The notes below the pieces were generated by a model. That model saw only the letters and a list, made by a program, of their open reading frames with translations, searched no databases and was not told the origin of the DNA. This document shows positions 54,790 through 62,737 of a stretch of 64,000 nucleotides of DNA, piece by piece (the stretch's first letter is position 1; every line of letters starts with the position of its first letter). The translations under genes were made by a program, and so were the position numbers. The stretch comes from Robiginitalea sediminis (GTDB lineage: Bacteria > Bacteroidota > Bacteroidia > Flavobacteriales > Flavobacteriaceae), in assembly GCF_002198115.1 (NCBI RefSeq), contig NZ_NGNR01000003.1:124001-188000 (forward strand), in the 5' to 3' direction.

Positions 54790-56100
54790 ATGGTTAAGCA
54801 TATCTCATTTTTTATGCTATTGGGAGCCTTCTTGCTGGCTTCCCCCCTGAAAGCCCAGCGCCTGGACCGCACCGAACGGCGGATTGTTGCCACCATAGAA
54901 GCCCAGGCCGGGGAGGCCGTGGGGTTCCTGGAACGCGTGGTTAATATCAACAGCGGTACCCTCAACCTGGAAGGGGTCCGGGAGGTGGGGGAGGTCTTCG
55001 GGAAAGCCTTCCGGGAAATCGGCTTTGAAACCCGGTGGATATCTATGCCGGAAGAGATGAACCGGGCCGGCCACCTCTTTGCCGAGATCGGTGGCGGCAG
55101 CGGCAAGCGCCTGCTGCTCATCGGGCACCTGGATACGGTGTTTGAGGCGGACAGCCCCTTCCAGACCTTCGAGCGGGTAAACGACAGTATAGCCCATGCC
55201 CCGGGCGGGAACGATATGAAGGGGGGCGACGTGGTGGTTCTCTATGCCCTTAAGGCCCTTTATGAGAATGGCCTGCTGGACGATGCCCAGGTCATTGTGG
55301 CCTTTACCGGGGACGAGGAAAGCACTGGGGACCCTCTGGAAATCAGCCGCCGCGACCTGATTGAGGCAGCCCGGAGATCCGATGTGGCCCTGGGTTTTGA
55401 AACCGCTACGGGCTTCGATAAGGCCACTGTGGCCCGGAGGGGCGCCTCCGGGTGGCAGGTGGATGTTACCGGCCGCAGGGCCCACTCTTCAGGGGTGTTC
55501 AGCGAACGGACCGGGGCTGGTGCCATCTTCGAGATTTCGCGCATCCTCAACGGTTTTTACGAGGAAGTAAGGGGGGAGGAATTCCTCACCTTCAATCCCG
55601 GGATACTGATGGGGGGGACCTTTGCCGAATACGACCCCAAAAGCGGGAAGGCAGAGGTCTTTGGCAAGAGCAACGTGGTGGCCCAGACGGCAAGTGTCCG
55701 CGGGGGGCTGCGTTTTATTTCGGAGGAGCAAAAGCAGGCGGCCCGGGACAAAATGCGCGCAATTGTGGGGCAGAACCTGCCCCGCACCACGGCAACCATC
55801 TCCTTTACCGATGCCTACCCGGCCATGCCTCCCACGGCGGCTAACCTGGAACTGCTGGAGATCCTGAGCCAGGTGAGCCAGGACCTGGGGCAGGGGCCGG
55901 TAAGGGCCTACGACCCTGGGCGGCGGGGTGCTGCCGATGTTTCTTTTGTGGCCCAATACGCAGCCTGCCTGGATGGGCTGGGCACCATGGGTTCCGGGGC
56001 ACATACGCCCCAGGAAACCGTGAACCTGAAAACCATGGAGGCCATTACCAAGCGGACGGCTTTATTGCTCTACCGACTGCTGCAACAGGAACGGCCATGA
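54790..56100 (+). CDS. M20-family metallopeptidase (carboxypeptidase G2-like), secreted
   Basis: 436 residues from the ATG at 54790 (MVKHISFFMLLGAFLLASPLKA), a signal peptide; the longer frame to 54700 is inside the cotH gene. Zinc-ligand regions: GHLDTVFE (His), GGNDMKGGD (bridging Asp), GDEESTGDP (Glu), a Glu in GFETATG, and the final His in GSGAHTPQET. Dimerisation domain between. Resembles glutamate carboxypeptidase (CPG2) of the periplasm; substrate unconfirmed. Stop overlaps the next start (ATGA, 56097-56100). Confidence 0.9.
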   Translation: MVKHISFFMLLGAFLLASPLKAQRLDRTERRIVATIEAQAGEAVGFLERVVNINSGTLNLEGVREVGEVFGKAFREIGFETRWISMPEEMNRAGHLFAEIGGGSGKRLLLIGHLDTVFEADSPFQTFERVNDSIAHAPGGNDMKGGDVVVLYALKALYENGLLDDAQVIVAFTGDEESTGDPLEISRRDLIEAARRSDVALGFETATGFDKATVARRGASGWQVDVTGRRAHSSGVFSERTGAGAIFEISRILNGFYEEVRGEEFLTFNPGILMGGTFAEYDPKSGKAEVFGKSNVVAQTASVRGGLRFISEEQKQAARDKMRAIVGQNLPRTTATISFTDAYPAMPPTAANLELLEILSQVSQDLGQGPVRAYDPGRRGAADVSFVAQYAACLDGLGTMGSGAHTPQETVNLKTMEAITKRTALLLYRLLQQERP

Positions 56101-56903
56101 GCAGTAGCGAAGCACCTTCCATCTGTCTGAAATCCGGCAGCCTGGCAGCAGAAATTCAGGCCGGGGAACTCATCCGGTTCTCCTGCAAAGGTCACCAGTT
56201 TATACACCGGGCCGGGGAGCCCGGGTGGGGGCATTCGGATACGGAGATGTTCCCGGTAATAGGGCCTACCGCCCAGATGGGCTACCGGGTGCAGGTACCC
56301 AAGGGCAATGCCATCCAGGACCAGCACGGGCTTCTGCGCGAACTGCCTTATACGCTGGAGTCCCGGGGACAGGCCGAGGCCAGGTTTGTGAAAACCTATA
56401 CGGCCGGAGACCTGGTGGCCAACTCCAAATACCCGGAGCGGTCCGCCATGCGCTGGTTGATCTGGCCCTACAGCTTTTCGTTTACCAAGCAGTTCCGCCT
56501 TACCGAGACCCACCTGGAGGTACGCTTCGAGGTTTCGGGGGACCGGGATATGCCCTATATGCTGGGGTATCACCCGGCCTTCCGCCTGACTAGGGAGGAT
56601 GCACACCTCCGAATTTCGGAGGAAACAACCATTGGCCTCAAGGAAATTCTCGAGGTAGGGGACCGCGCCCTACACCTTCCGGAGTGCAACCGGGTGGTAT
56701 TGCAGGATACGGCAGGGCTTGAGATAGAAACCGAAGGCTTTGGCCAGTTTATGCTCTGGAGCCCGGACCCCGCAATGGTCTGTGTGGAGCCCATAACCTT
56801 TTACCCCTATGATGCCCCTCCCGGCCAACTGCACGAGGGGTTCCGCTACCTGGAAGGGGAGCCGGTACATTTCCGTTGCCGCCTCCGCCCCCTTATGCCA
56901 TAG
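56097..56903 (+). CDS. Aldose 1-epimerase family protein
   Basis: 268 residues. Beta-rich galactose mutarotase-like fold: CKGHQFIHR, MFPVIGPTAQMGYRV, QDQHGLLRELPY (catalytic-type His), MLGYHPAFRL (second His) and CVEPITFYPYD (Glu). No signal peptide. Probably interconverts sugar anomers; specificity unknown. Four-nt overlap with the upstream M20 gene indicates translational coupling. Confidence 0.87.
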   Translation: MSSSEAPSICLKSGSLAAEIQAGELIRFSCKGHQFIHRAGEPGWGHSDTEMFPVIGPTAQMGYRVQVPKGNAIQDQHGLLRELPYTLESRGQAEARFVKTYTAGDLVANSKYPERSAMRWLIWPYSFSFTKQFRLTETHLEVRFEVSGDRDMPYMLGYHPAFRLTREDAHLRISEETTIGLKEILEVGDRALHLPECNRVVLQDTAGLEIETEGFGQFMLWSPDPAMVCVEPITFYPYDAPPGQLHEGFRYLEGEPVHFRCRLRPLMP

Positions 56904-56949
56904 AGGTCCAACTGTAACAATCGGGTGGGAAAGGGGTCTTTTTTTGAAA

Positions 56950-57870
56950 ATGATCCCCATGACTCGACTGCTGCCCTTTGTCTTTTTTGTATCCCTAACC
57001 CTCAACCTGGCAGCCCAGGGAAGCCACCTGGCTGCGCTGGAGCGCCTGCAGCTCGGCATGACGGAGGATTCGGTCCGTCTGGAATTGGAGCGCCTGGACC
57101 TGGAGCCTGAGGTATTCAGGCCTGAGACGGTGCGCTTCCCCCTGGCCCGGGATACCGAATCCCACTGGCGGGTTGCCGGATCCCCGCAGGGAAATGATAG
57201 CCCCAGTGCCCTCGTCCTGGTTCTTGCCGACGGACAGTTGGCCTTCATACAGGTCTCAGGCGGCGTTTCCGAATGGCTCGAATCCAAAGCAGACACCCCC
57301 TATAACAGCTACGCGGGTTACCGGTTTTACGCGGATCTGGGAGTGGTCGCCTTGCCAGGTGAAGCAAAACTCTGGCTACTGGGCCCCGAAGGCCTGCACC
57401 TGAACCTCTTCGCCTGGGACCACCCCCTGCTTTCCGGCCGTTCCCTTCCGGAGTACCCCTTGGAGGTTGCGGTCCCGCCCTACCTGGAGATGGGCGCTTC
57501 CCAGGAGGTGCTAAAGCCTTTATTGGAGCGTATTTCGACCAGGATCATCCCTGAAATCCTGGATGGCAGCGACCCCAATGCCCAGGAACAACTCAATTGT
57601 TTCGGGATTCCGTATGCCGGGTTTGCCCGCAAGGCCGAGGCCCGGTTTGGAGATGGGAAGCTCAATACGGTGTGGATCCTGACAGCCAAAGCCGAGGAAG
57701 ACCGGATCCGCCAGTTGCTGCAGCAACAGTACGGGCCCCCTGTTTTTACTTCGGATGCCTGGGAGGCTTACCAGGACTGGCAGGTCTTCCTCCGCAAGGA
57801 CAAACCAGAGGTCCTCTTCCTGACCGCGGAGTTGGGGCACTACTACAAAAAGGAATATTTCGGCCAGTAA
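56950..57870 (+). CDS. Secreted protein of unknown function
   Basis: 306 residues from ATG 56950 (MIPMTRLLPFVFFVSLTLNLAAQG); ATG 56959 is an alternative. Signal peptide ending near LAAQ. The mature protein has two similar-looking blocks: RLQLGMTEDSVRLELERLDL ... and LKPLLERISTRIIPEILDGSDPNAQEQLNCFGIPYAGFARKAEARFGDGKLNTVWILTAKAEEDRIRQLLQQQYGPPVF. I do not recognise a family. 59 nt before the persulfide dioxygenase gene. Confidence 0.68.
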   Translation: MIPMTRLLPFVFFVSLTLNLAAQGSHLAALERLQLGMTEDSVRLELERLDLEPEVFRPETVRFPLARDTESHWRVAGSPQGNDSPSALVLVLADGQLAFIQVSGGVSEWLESKADTPYNSYAGYRFYADLGVVALPGEAKLWLLGPEGLHLNLFAWDHPLLSGRSLPEYPLEVAVPPYLEMGASQEVLKPLLERISTRIIPEILDGSDPNAQEQLNCFGIPYAGFARKAEARFGDGKLNTVWILTAKAEEDRIRQLLQQQYGPPVFTSDAWEAYQDWQVFLRKDKPEVLFLTAELGHYYKKEYFGQ

Positions 57871-57929
57871 GGGTTGTGGCGGATACGCCTCTGTTTGTTA
57901 TCTTGTGGGGAAATCATTCTCCTACGAAG

Positions 57930-59348
57930 ATGAAAATTGAACAGATTTATACCGGTTGCCTTGCTCAGGGCGCCTATTATATTGAAAGCAAAGGCGAAGC
58001 CGCCATTATAGACCCCTTGCGGGAGGTGGACCCGTACCTGAAGCGGGCTCGTGAGGACGGGGCCGAGATCAGGTATATTTTCGAGACCCACTTCCATGCC
58101 GACTTTGTGAGCGGGCACCTGACCCTGGCAAAGGAAACGGGCGCCCCCATTGTTTACGGACCCCTTGCAAACCCATCCTTTGAAGCCCTTATTGCGGAGG
58201 ACGGGCAGGTCTTTCCACTGGGGGAAATTACCATAGAGGTACTCCATACCCCAGGGCATACCATGGAAAGTACGACGTATTTGTTGCGGGACCAGTCCGG
58301 GAAGCCCCACGCCATCTTTTCCGGGGATACCCTCTTCCTGGGCGATGTGGGCCGGCCCGACCTGGCCCAGAAGGCTGCGGATATGACCCAGGAGCAGCTG
58401 GCTTCCACCCTCTATGACAGCCTGCGCAACAAGATTATGCCCCTGCCGGACGAGGTGATTGTCTACCCCGCACACGGGGCGGGCTCTGCCTGTGGCAAGA
58501 ACATGATGAAGGAAACCGTGGACACCCTGGGCAACCAGAAGAAAATGAACTACGCCTTGCGGGCCGATATGACCCGGGAGGAATTTATAGCGGAGGTCAC
58601 TGAGGGCCTTTTACCGCCCCCGGCCTACTTTCCGCTTAACGTGAAAATGAACAAGGAGGGGTACGAGGACATCGATGAGGTCCTGGAGCGCGGGACCCGC
58701 GCCCTCAGCCCGGATGCTTTTGAGGCGGCAGCCAACGAAACCGGGGCTGTGGTCCTGGATGTCCGCCACCAGGATGAATTTGTGAAAGGCCACGTCCCTC
58801 GATCTATTTTTATCGGCCTCGATGGGGATTTCGCCCCCTGGGTAGGTGCCCTGATCGCCGATGTGGCCCAACCCATACTGCTGGTAACCCCGGAGGGCAA
58901 GGAAGAAGAGACCGTAACCCGTCTCTCCCGTGTAGGCTTCGACAATACTCTGGGCTTCCTGGAGGGCGGGTATGCTGCCTGGGAAGCCGCCGGCAAGGAA
59001 ACGGACCGGATGCGTTCCGAGACCGCCGAGGACCTGGAGGACGAGTTGGAGGAGAACCTCCAAAGGGTCTTCGATGTGCGCAAGGCCAGCGAGTACTTCT
59101 CGGAGCGTCTGGAAGGAGCTGTCAACACCCCCCTTTCGGAACTCAATGACCACCTGTCGGAGTTTCCGGCAGAAGCACCCTTCTATGTACACTGCGCCGG
59201 GGGTTACCGTTCGGTGATCGCCGCTTCCATCCTCAAGAGCCGTGGTTACCATAACCTGGTCAATATAGAAGGCGGTTTCAAAGCCATCCAGGAAACGGCC
59301 CTGCCCGTTACAGACTATGTCTGTCCGACCCAGATGGGCAAAGCCTGA
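57930..59348 (+). CDS. Persulfide dioxygenase-type MBL fused to two rhodanese domains
   Basis: 472 residues from ATG 57930 (MKIEQIYTGCLAQGAYYIES); the longer frame to 57597 runs antiparallel-free through the previous gene and is not coding. MBL domain 1-240 with ETHFHADFVSGH (H54, H56, D58, H63), HTPGH (H110), FSGDTLFLGD (D133) and YPAHGAGSACG (H182), as in ETHE1/Blh-type sulfur dioxygenases (CstB-like). Rhodanese 1 (about 261-357) lacks the active Cys (LLVTPEG at 318-324). Rhodanese 2 (about 372-462) has C422 in HCAGGYRS. Detoxifies glutathione or thiol persulfides; single-chain arrangement resembles CstB. Confidence 0.88.
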   Translation: MKIEQIYTGCLAQGAYYIESKGEAAIIDPLREVDPYLKRAREDGAEIRYIFETHFHADFVSGHLTLAKETGAPIVYGPLANPSFEALIAEDGQVFPLGEITIEVLHTPGHTMESTTYLLRDQSGKPHAIFSGDTLFLGDVGRPDLAQKAADMTQEQLASTLYDSLRNKIMPLPDEVIVYPAHGAGSACGKNMMKETVDTLGNQKKMNYALRADMTREEFIAEVTEGLLPPPAYFPLNVKMNKEGYEDIDEVLERGTRALSPDAFEAAANETGAVVLDVRHQDEFVKGHVPRSIFIGLDGDFAPWVGALIADVAQPILLVTPEGKEEETVTRLSRVGFDNTLGFLEGGYAAWEAAGKETDRMRSETAEDLEDELEENLQRVFDVRKASEYFSERLEGAVNTPLSELNDHLSEFPAEAPFYVHCAGGYRSVIAASILKSRGYHNLVNIEGGFKAIQETALPVTDYVCPTQMGKA

Positions 59349-59421
59349 CACCTCTTTGGTAAGGCCTGTGTTACTAAAGGGTTAAGTGTTAAAAAAATCT
59401 CAACAAAATCTTAATAAGCTG

Positions 59422-59436
59422 TACGGAAATTCCGTA
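59422..59436 (+). promoter_or_regulatory. Perfect palindrome overlapping a -7 box
   Basis: TACGGAA (59422-59428), A, TTCCGTA (59430-59436) is a perfect 7-bp inverted repeat. Its right end overlaps TAGCTTTA (59435-59442), a near -7 box, 14 nt before the ATG at 59457. Placed where a repressor would block the promoter of the two small membrane genes. Confidence 0.5.
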
Positions 59437-59456
59437 GCTTTAGAAAGGTAAGCGAT

Positions 59457-59639
59457 ATGTTCAAGGCATTTTTGAAACAACTGGGGTGGATGAATACCCT
59501 GCTCCTGCTGGTTGTTTTCTCCATCATTGTAGTTGCGGAAGTCCGCTATTTACAAGGGCAGACCCTGGAGGCGATTTTCATCGGGCTTTGGGCCCCTACC
59601 ATTCTGGGCTTCATGAATTATCTCAGGGTTAAGAAGTAG
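59457..59639 (+). CDS. Small membrane protein (60 aa)
   Basis: 60 residues. One long hydrophobic helix (NTLLLLVVFSIIVVAEVRYL, about 13-32) and a second amphipathic one (EAIFIGLWAPTILGFMNYL), ends in RVKK. Function unknown. Preceded by a palindromic operator-like site and followed 2 nt later by a 31-aa ORF. Confidence 0.65.
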   Translation: MFKAFLKQLGWMNTLLLLVVFSIIVVAEVRYLQGQTLEAIFIGLWAPTILGFMNYLRVKK

Positions 59640-59641
59640 CT

Positions 59642-59737
59642 ATGGACCTGGTCCTCTCGTATTCCATTTTTGTAGGCGTCATTTTCATGGCCTGGCTGCT
59701 ATATGTCATCCGGCAATACAACAAACTCGGCAAATAG
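59642..59737 (+). CDS. Single-helix small protein (31 aa)
   Basis: 31-residue ORF, ATG 59642, TAG 59735-59737: MDLVLSYSIFVGVIFMAWLL followed by YVIRQYNKLGK. One transmembrane helix and a basic end, 2 nt after the 60-aa gene, so almost certainly co-translated. No known family; resembles in shape small subunits of membrane oxidases, but this is only shape. Confidence 0.5.
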   Translation: MDLVLSYSIFVGVIFMAWLLYVIRQYNKLGK

Positions 59738-59746
59738 CCCGCCTGC

Positions 59747-61129
59747 TCAGAACTCGCTTTCAACGCCCATCCGACGGATTTTCCCCGGGTTTTTCAGCAT
59801 ATAGGATTCCAAAATGCGCCGTGTATCCGGGTTATGCCGCTGGGGGGTTATCCAGGTCTCCAGGTCTTCCGGGCGGCTGATAGGGGTGTCTTCCGAAACA
59901 AAACCATATCCCTTGTATTCCCCATCCTCAAGCCAAACCAGGGCCCGTTCCCCGGGTTCCCGGCCCTGCTCTCCGATAAGCAGGTGCTCGCCTTCCCGGT
60001 CCAGGGATTCAAGTGCCTGGAGCACCTCAGTATTATAGGCTTCCGCTTCCTGTTCTCCCCGGCAAACCCCACGGCATTCCGGTACCCGGAAATGCCCGCA
60101 GTGCGCTACTCCCTCCTGCAGGTGGCAGTATTTGGCGCAAAGCCCATAGCGGGTGCAGAACTGCTCCAGGAAGAGCCGGGCATCGGCCAGGCTGAAAAAG
60201 ACCTTGTGGGCCTGTTGGCCCTTCCCAAGCCGGTTCAGGGCCAGGTGAAGGATTCCCGCCTGGTCCCGGTAACTGAAAAGCCCATAGGCCGGTCTTACCG
60301 TCTTCTGGGCCCGGTTAAACGGGGGAAAGTATTTTTTGATGGCCGCACTCTCCATGAGCAGGGCCAGTAGGTCCGAGCCCGAGCGCTCGAAATCGATGTG
60401 GGCCGTCTCCCGGCAGAGCTGCTGTTCCCGCTCGGAACTGTCGTAAAAGTGCCCCAACACCCTTTTTTTGAGGTCAATGGCCTTGCCCACATACAGGAGT
60501 TGCCCCTGCCGATCCCTGAAATAATATACCCCGGGGGCATTCGGGATTTTCAGGAAGGATTGCCTGGGCAGGTGGGGCGGGAGGGTACTTTCGCGGGAAC
60601 GCGCATTCAGGGCGTTTCCCAGGATGGTTTTGCCTTCCGGATGATGCCAGATTTTAGAAAACAGGTAGGCCGTGGCCAGCGCATCTCCCGCTGCCCGGTG
60701 CCTGTCCTCCAGTGGAATGCCCAGGCTGTTGCAGAGCTTCCCGAGGCTGTAAGACCTCAGGCCCGGGAAAACCTTGCGGGACAGCCGGACGGTACACAGT
60801 TTTTTGCGGGTAAAATCTATACCACAGCGTTCGAATTCCCGCCGGACAATGGGGTAGTCGAAGTTGACCGAGTGGGCCACAAAGACCCGCCCGCTGGTAA
60901 ACGCGGCAATCTGCTCCGCCAGGGCCCCGAAAGGGGGTGCCCTGCGCACCATGGCGGTGGTAATCCCCGTAAGGCCGGTAATAAAGGTCGGGATGTCGCA
61001 ACCGGGGTTCACCAGGCTGCTGAAGGAGTCGGTAATCTCCCCCTCGTCGATATTGAACAGGGCAATCTCGGTAATGCGGTTCCCGGTGGCCCCGGTGCCT
61101 GTGGTCTCTATATCTACTACCGTGTACAT
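59747..61129 (-). CDS. DnaQ-like exonuclease fused to GIY-YIG (UvrC-like) nuclease
   Basis: 460 residues. N-terminal DEDDh exonuclease: D6 and E8 in VVDIETTG, FVAHSVNFDYPIVRREF, and HRAAGDALATAYLF with His and Asp. From about residue 195: GIY-YIG domain NAPGVYYFRDRQGQLLYVGKAIDLKKRVLGHF, followed by Cys-containing region CAKYCHLQEGVAHCGHFRVPECRGVC. This two-nuclease architecture is known in Bacteroidota and Actinobacteria as Cho-like; DNA repair is likely. Confidence 0.88.
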   Translation of the reverse strand: MYTVVDIETTGTGATGNRITEIALFNIDEGEITDSFSSLVNPGCDIPTFITGLTGITTAMVRRAPPFGALAEQIAAFTSGRVFVAHSVNFDYPIVRREFERCGIDFTRKKLCTVRLSRKVFPGLRSYSLGKLCNSLGIPLEDRHRAAGDALATAYLFSKIWHHPEGKTILGNALNARSRESTLPPHLPRQSFLKIPNAPGVYYFRDRQGQLLYVGKAIDLKKRVLGHFYDSSEREQQLCRETAHIDFERSGSDLLALLMESAAIKKYFPPFNRAQKTVRPAYGLFSYRDQAGILHLALNRLGKGQQAHKVFFSLADARLFLEQFCTRYGLCAKYCHLQEGVAHCGHFRVPECRGVCRGEQEAEAYNTEVLQALESLDREGEHLLIGEQGREPGERALVWLEDGEYKGYGFVSEDTPISRPEDLETWITPQRHNPDTRRILESYMLKNPGKIRRMGVESEF

Positions 61130-61156
61130 ACCAGGTGCCCCATATTTCCCATTAAG

Positions 61157-61795
61157 TTACTTTCCTCCCTTGATGCTGCTTTCCATAAGGGCTTTCCCCA
61201 GTTCCTGGGCGTATTTCTGGGTGGCCTTTTCAATCTTGACCGGGTCCTCCACCACAAAGCGGCCCACCCATTGCAAATTGTCTCCCGAGGCTTCCCTGAG
61301 GTCGTAGAGTGTGCTCTCCAGTACATGGCGGGTTCCGGTAATGAGACGGTCGGGCTCCCAGGTGGTCGCAGGATAATAACTGACATACCTGCGGAAACGC
61401 CCATAATACACGGGATAGTAGTCTGTGGTGGCACTTCCGGGGATTACTTCCTTATACTCCTCGGTGTTGACCAGGTTGGTCACGATAGCCCCATCGTAGC
61501 CGGCATCCCGGAGTTGCTGCCGGATGGTCTCGGCCTGGGCCTCGCTTACCTGCCCTTCCATGGGAATGTCGATTCCCGAATCTATGGAAGGTGTGGCGCT
61601 AATGCCCCGGGACGCGAAGAATTCTGCCAGGTCCCTTTCAAACAGCGAGCGGGCAATCCGGTTCTGGCTTCGGGCCAGTACCAGGACTTTCTGATATTCC
61701 TTTTTGGTCTTGCTGACATTGTGGGTTTGGGTCAGGTAGGTGGAACACCCGCTTAGGATCAGGGCAAATACCAGGAGAACGATTGTCTTTTTCAT
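61157..61795 (-). CDS. Lipoprotein of unknown function
   Basis: 212 residues from the ATG at 61795 (MKKTIVLLVFALILSGC), lipobox LSGC (Cys17). The mature part includes KVLVLARSQNRIARSLFERDLAEFF, YDGAIVTNLVNTEEY and YYPVYYGRFRRYVSYYP. Repeated Tyr-rich and alpha/beta segments; similar proteins are seen in Flavobacteria and Cytophagia but function is unknown. Confidence 0.75.
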   Translation of the reverse strand: MKKTIVLLVFALILSGCSTYLTQTHNVSKTKKEYQKVLVLARSQNRIARSLFERDLAEFFASRGISATPSIDSGIDIPMEGQVSEAQAETIRQQLRDAGYDGAIVTNLVNTEEYKEVIPGSATTDYYPVYYGRFRRYVSYYPATTWEPDRLITGTRHVLESTLYDLREASGDNLQWVGRFVVEDPVKIEKATQKYAQELGKALMESSIKGGK

Positions 61796-61866
61796 GAATA
61801 AGAGGTTGAGGTTTAACACCAGGCGGCAGCGTGATCTTTGCCTTAAAAAGTAAATTTTCTGAAAGG

Positions 61867-61896
61867 CAAGGCCGTTACAACTATGGAGCGGCCTTG
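61867..61896 (-). terminator. Hairpin after MetA-like porin gene
   Basis: Perfect 8-bp inverted repeat CAAGGCCG (61867-61874) / CGGCCTTG (61889-61896), 19 nt past the stop at 61916 of the minus-strand gene; short T-run (CCTTTC). Probable terminator. Confidence 0.55.
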
Positions 61897-61915
61897 TTCA
61901 GAATTACGTCAGATT

Positions 61916-62716
61916 TTATTTAGGGAATAACAGCGTGAATGCTGCCCTAAGCCCCCAGTTAGCGGCCTTGGCATTGCCAAAAAACACCCTGGGCCCCACC
62001 GCTACCTGCGTAGCCTGTTTCCCAATGGTGACCACTTTAGAGCCCACTATGGCAAAAACGCCGGAGGACGCATCGAATTCCCAGTTTTGGGTGATTTCCG
62101 CTACCGCCGTCAACGCATACCCCCCGGGAAAATTCCGGGCTACAAAAGGCTGGATAAAGGATTGGTTGACATCGGCCCGGGTGTCTGACCCGGCTACGGA
62201 CCAGATGTGATTCACCAAACCGCCATACGTAAAGGCACCAGCTTGTTGGAGAATCACCACGGTAGGTCCGACCCCGAATTTCTCAGTCCCCAGCAACTCG
62301 TCGGTGGCAATAGGTACCAGCAGTACCGGCCCGGCCCCCCAGATCAATCCGGAAGGGGTAGGTTCCTTGGGGGAGAACCATGCGCTGGCCACCATGTCGC
62401 TCAGCCCGGTTTGGCTGCTTCCCGGAGCAAAGACATCGTTCTGGGAAATCAGCGGGATCACCGTCCGCGTAATCAGGTTCCATTCCGGCCCTATGCTGAT
62501 GGGGATTACCGGTTGCATATTCATGGTCCACCTGCTCCCGTCGAACGGCCCAATCCCAAAATCAAAATTGTTTTGGAAAGGAACGCTGATAATGCTGGCG
62601 ATCGGGTTCTGGAGCTTCTTGGCCAAATCGTCGGCCGAGGAGCCCCCTTGATCGTCCTGGGCATGGATCAGGACCGGCAGTGTGAGGGCCAGGAGGCCGA
62701 ACAAAATCTTTTTCAT
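61916..62716 (-). CDS. Outer-membrane beta-barrel protein (phenol-degradation MetA-like)
   Basis: 266 residues. Signal peptide MKKILFGLLALTLPVLIHAQ. Beta-strand-rich with an end WGLRAAFTLLFPK (terminal aromatic-rich strand). SIISVPFQNNFDFGIGPFDGSRWTMNMQPVIPISIGPEWNLITRTVIPLI matches proteins annotated 'neuromedin U' or MetA-type transporter in marine bacteria; the exact substrate is unknown. Confidence 0.75.
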   Translation of the reverse strand: MKKILFGLLALTLPVLIHAQDDQGGSSADDLAKKLQNPIASIISVPFQNNFDFGIGPFDGSRWTMNMQPVIPISIGPEWNLITRTVIPLISQNDVFAPGSSQTGLSDMVASAWFSPKEPTPSGLIWGAGPVLLVPIATDELLGTEKFGVGPTVVILQQAGAFTYGGLVNHIWSVAGSDTRADVNQSFIQPFVARNFPGGYALTAVAEITQNWEFDASSGVFAIVGSKVVTIGKQATQVAVGPRVFFGNAKAANWGLRAAFTLLFPK

Positions 62717-62737
62717 TGTGGACTGTTTTTATTGAGG

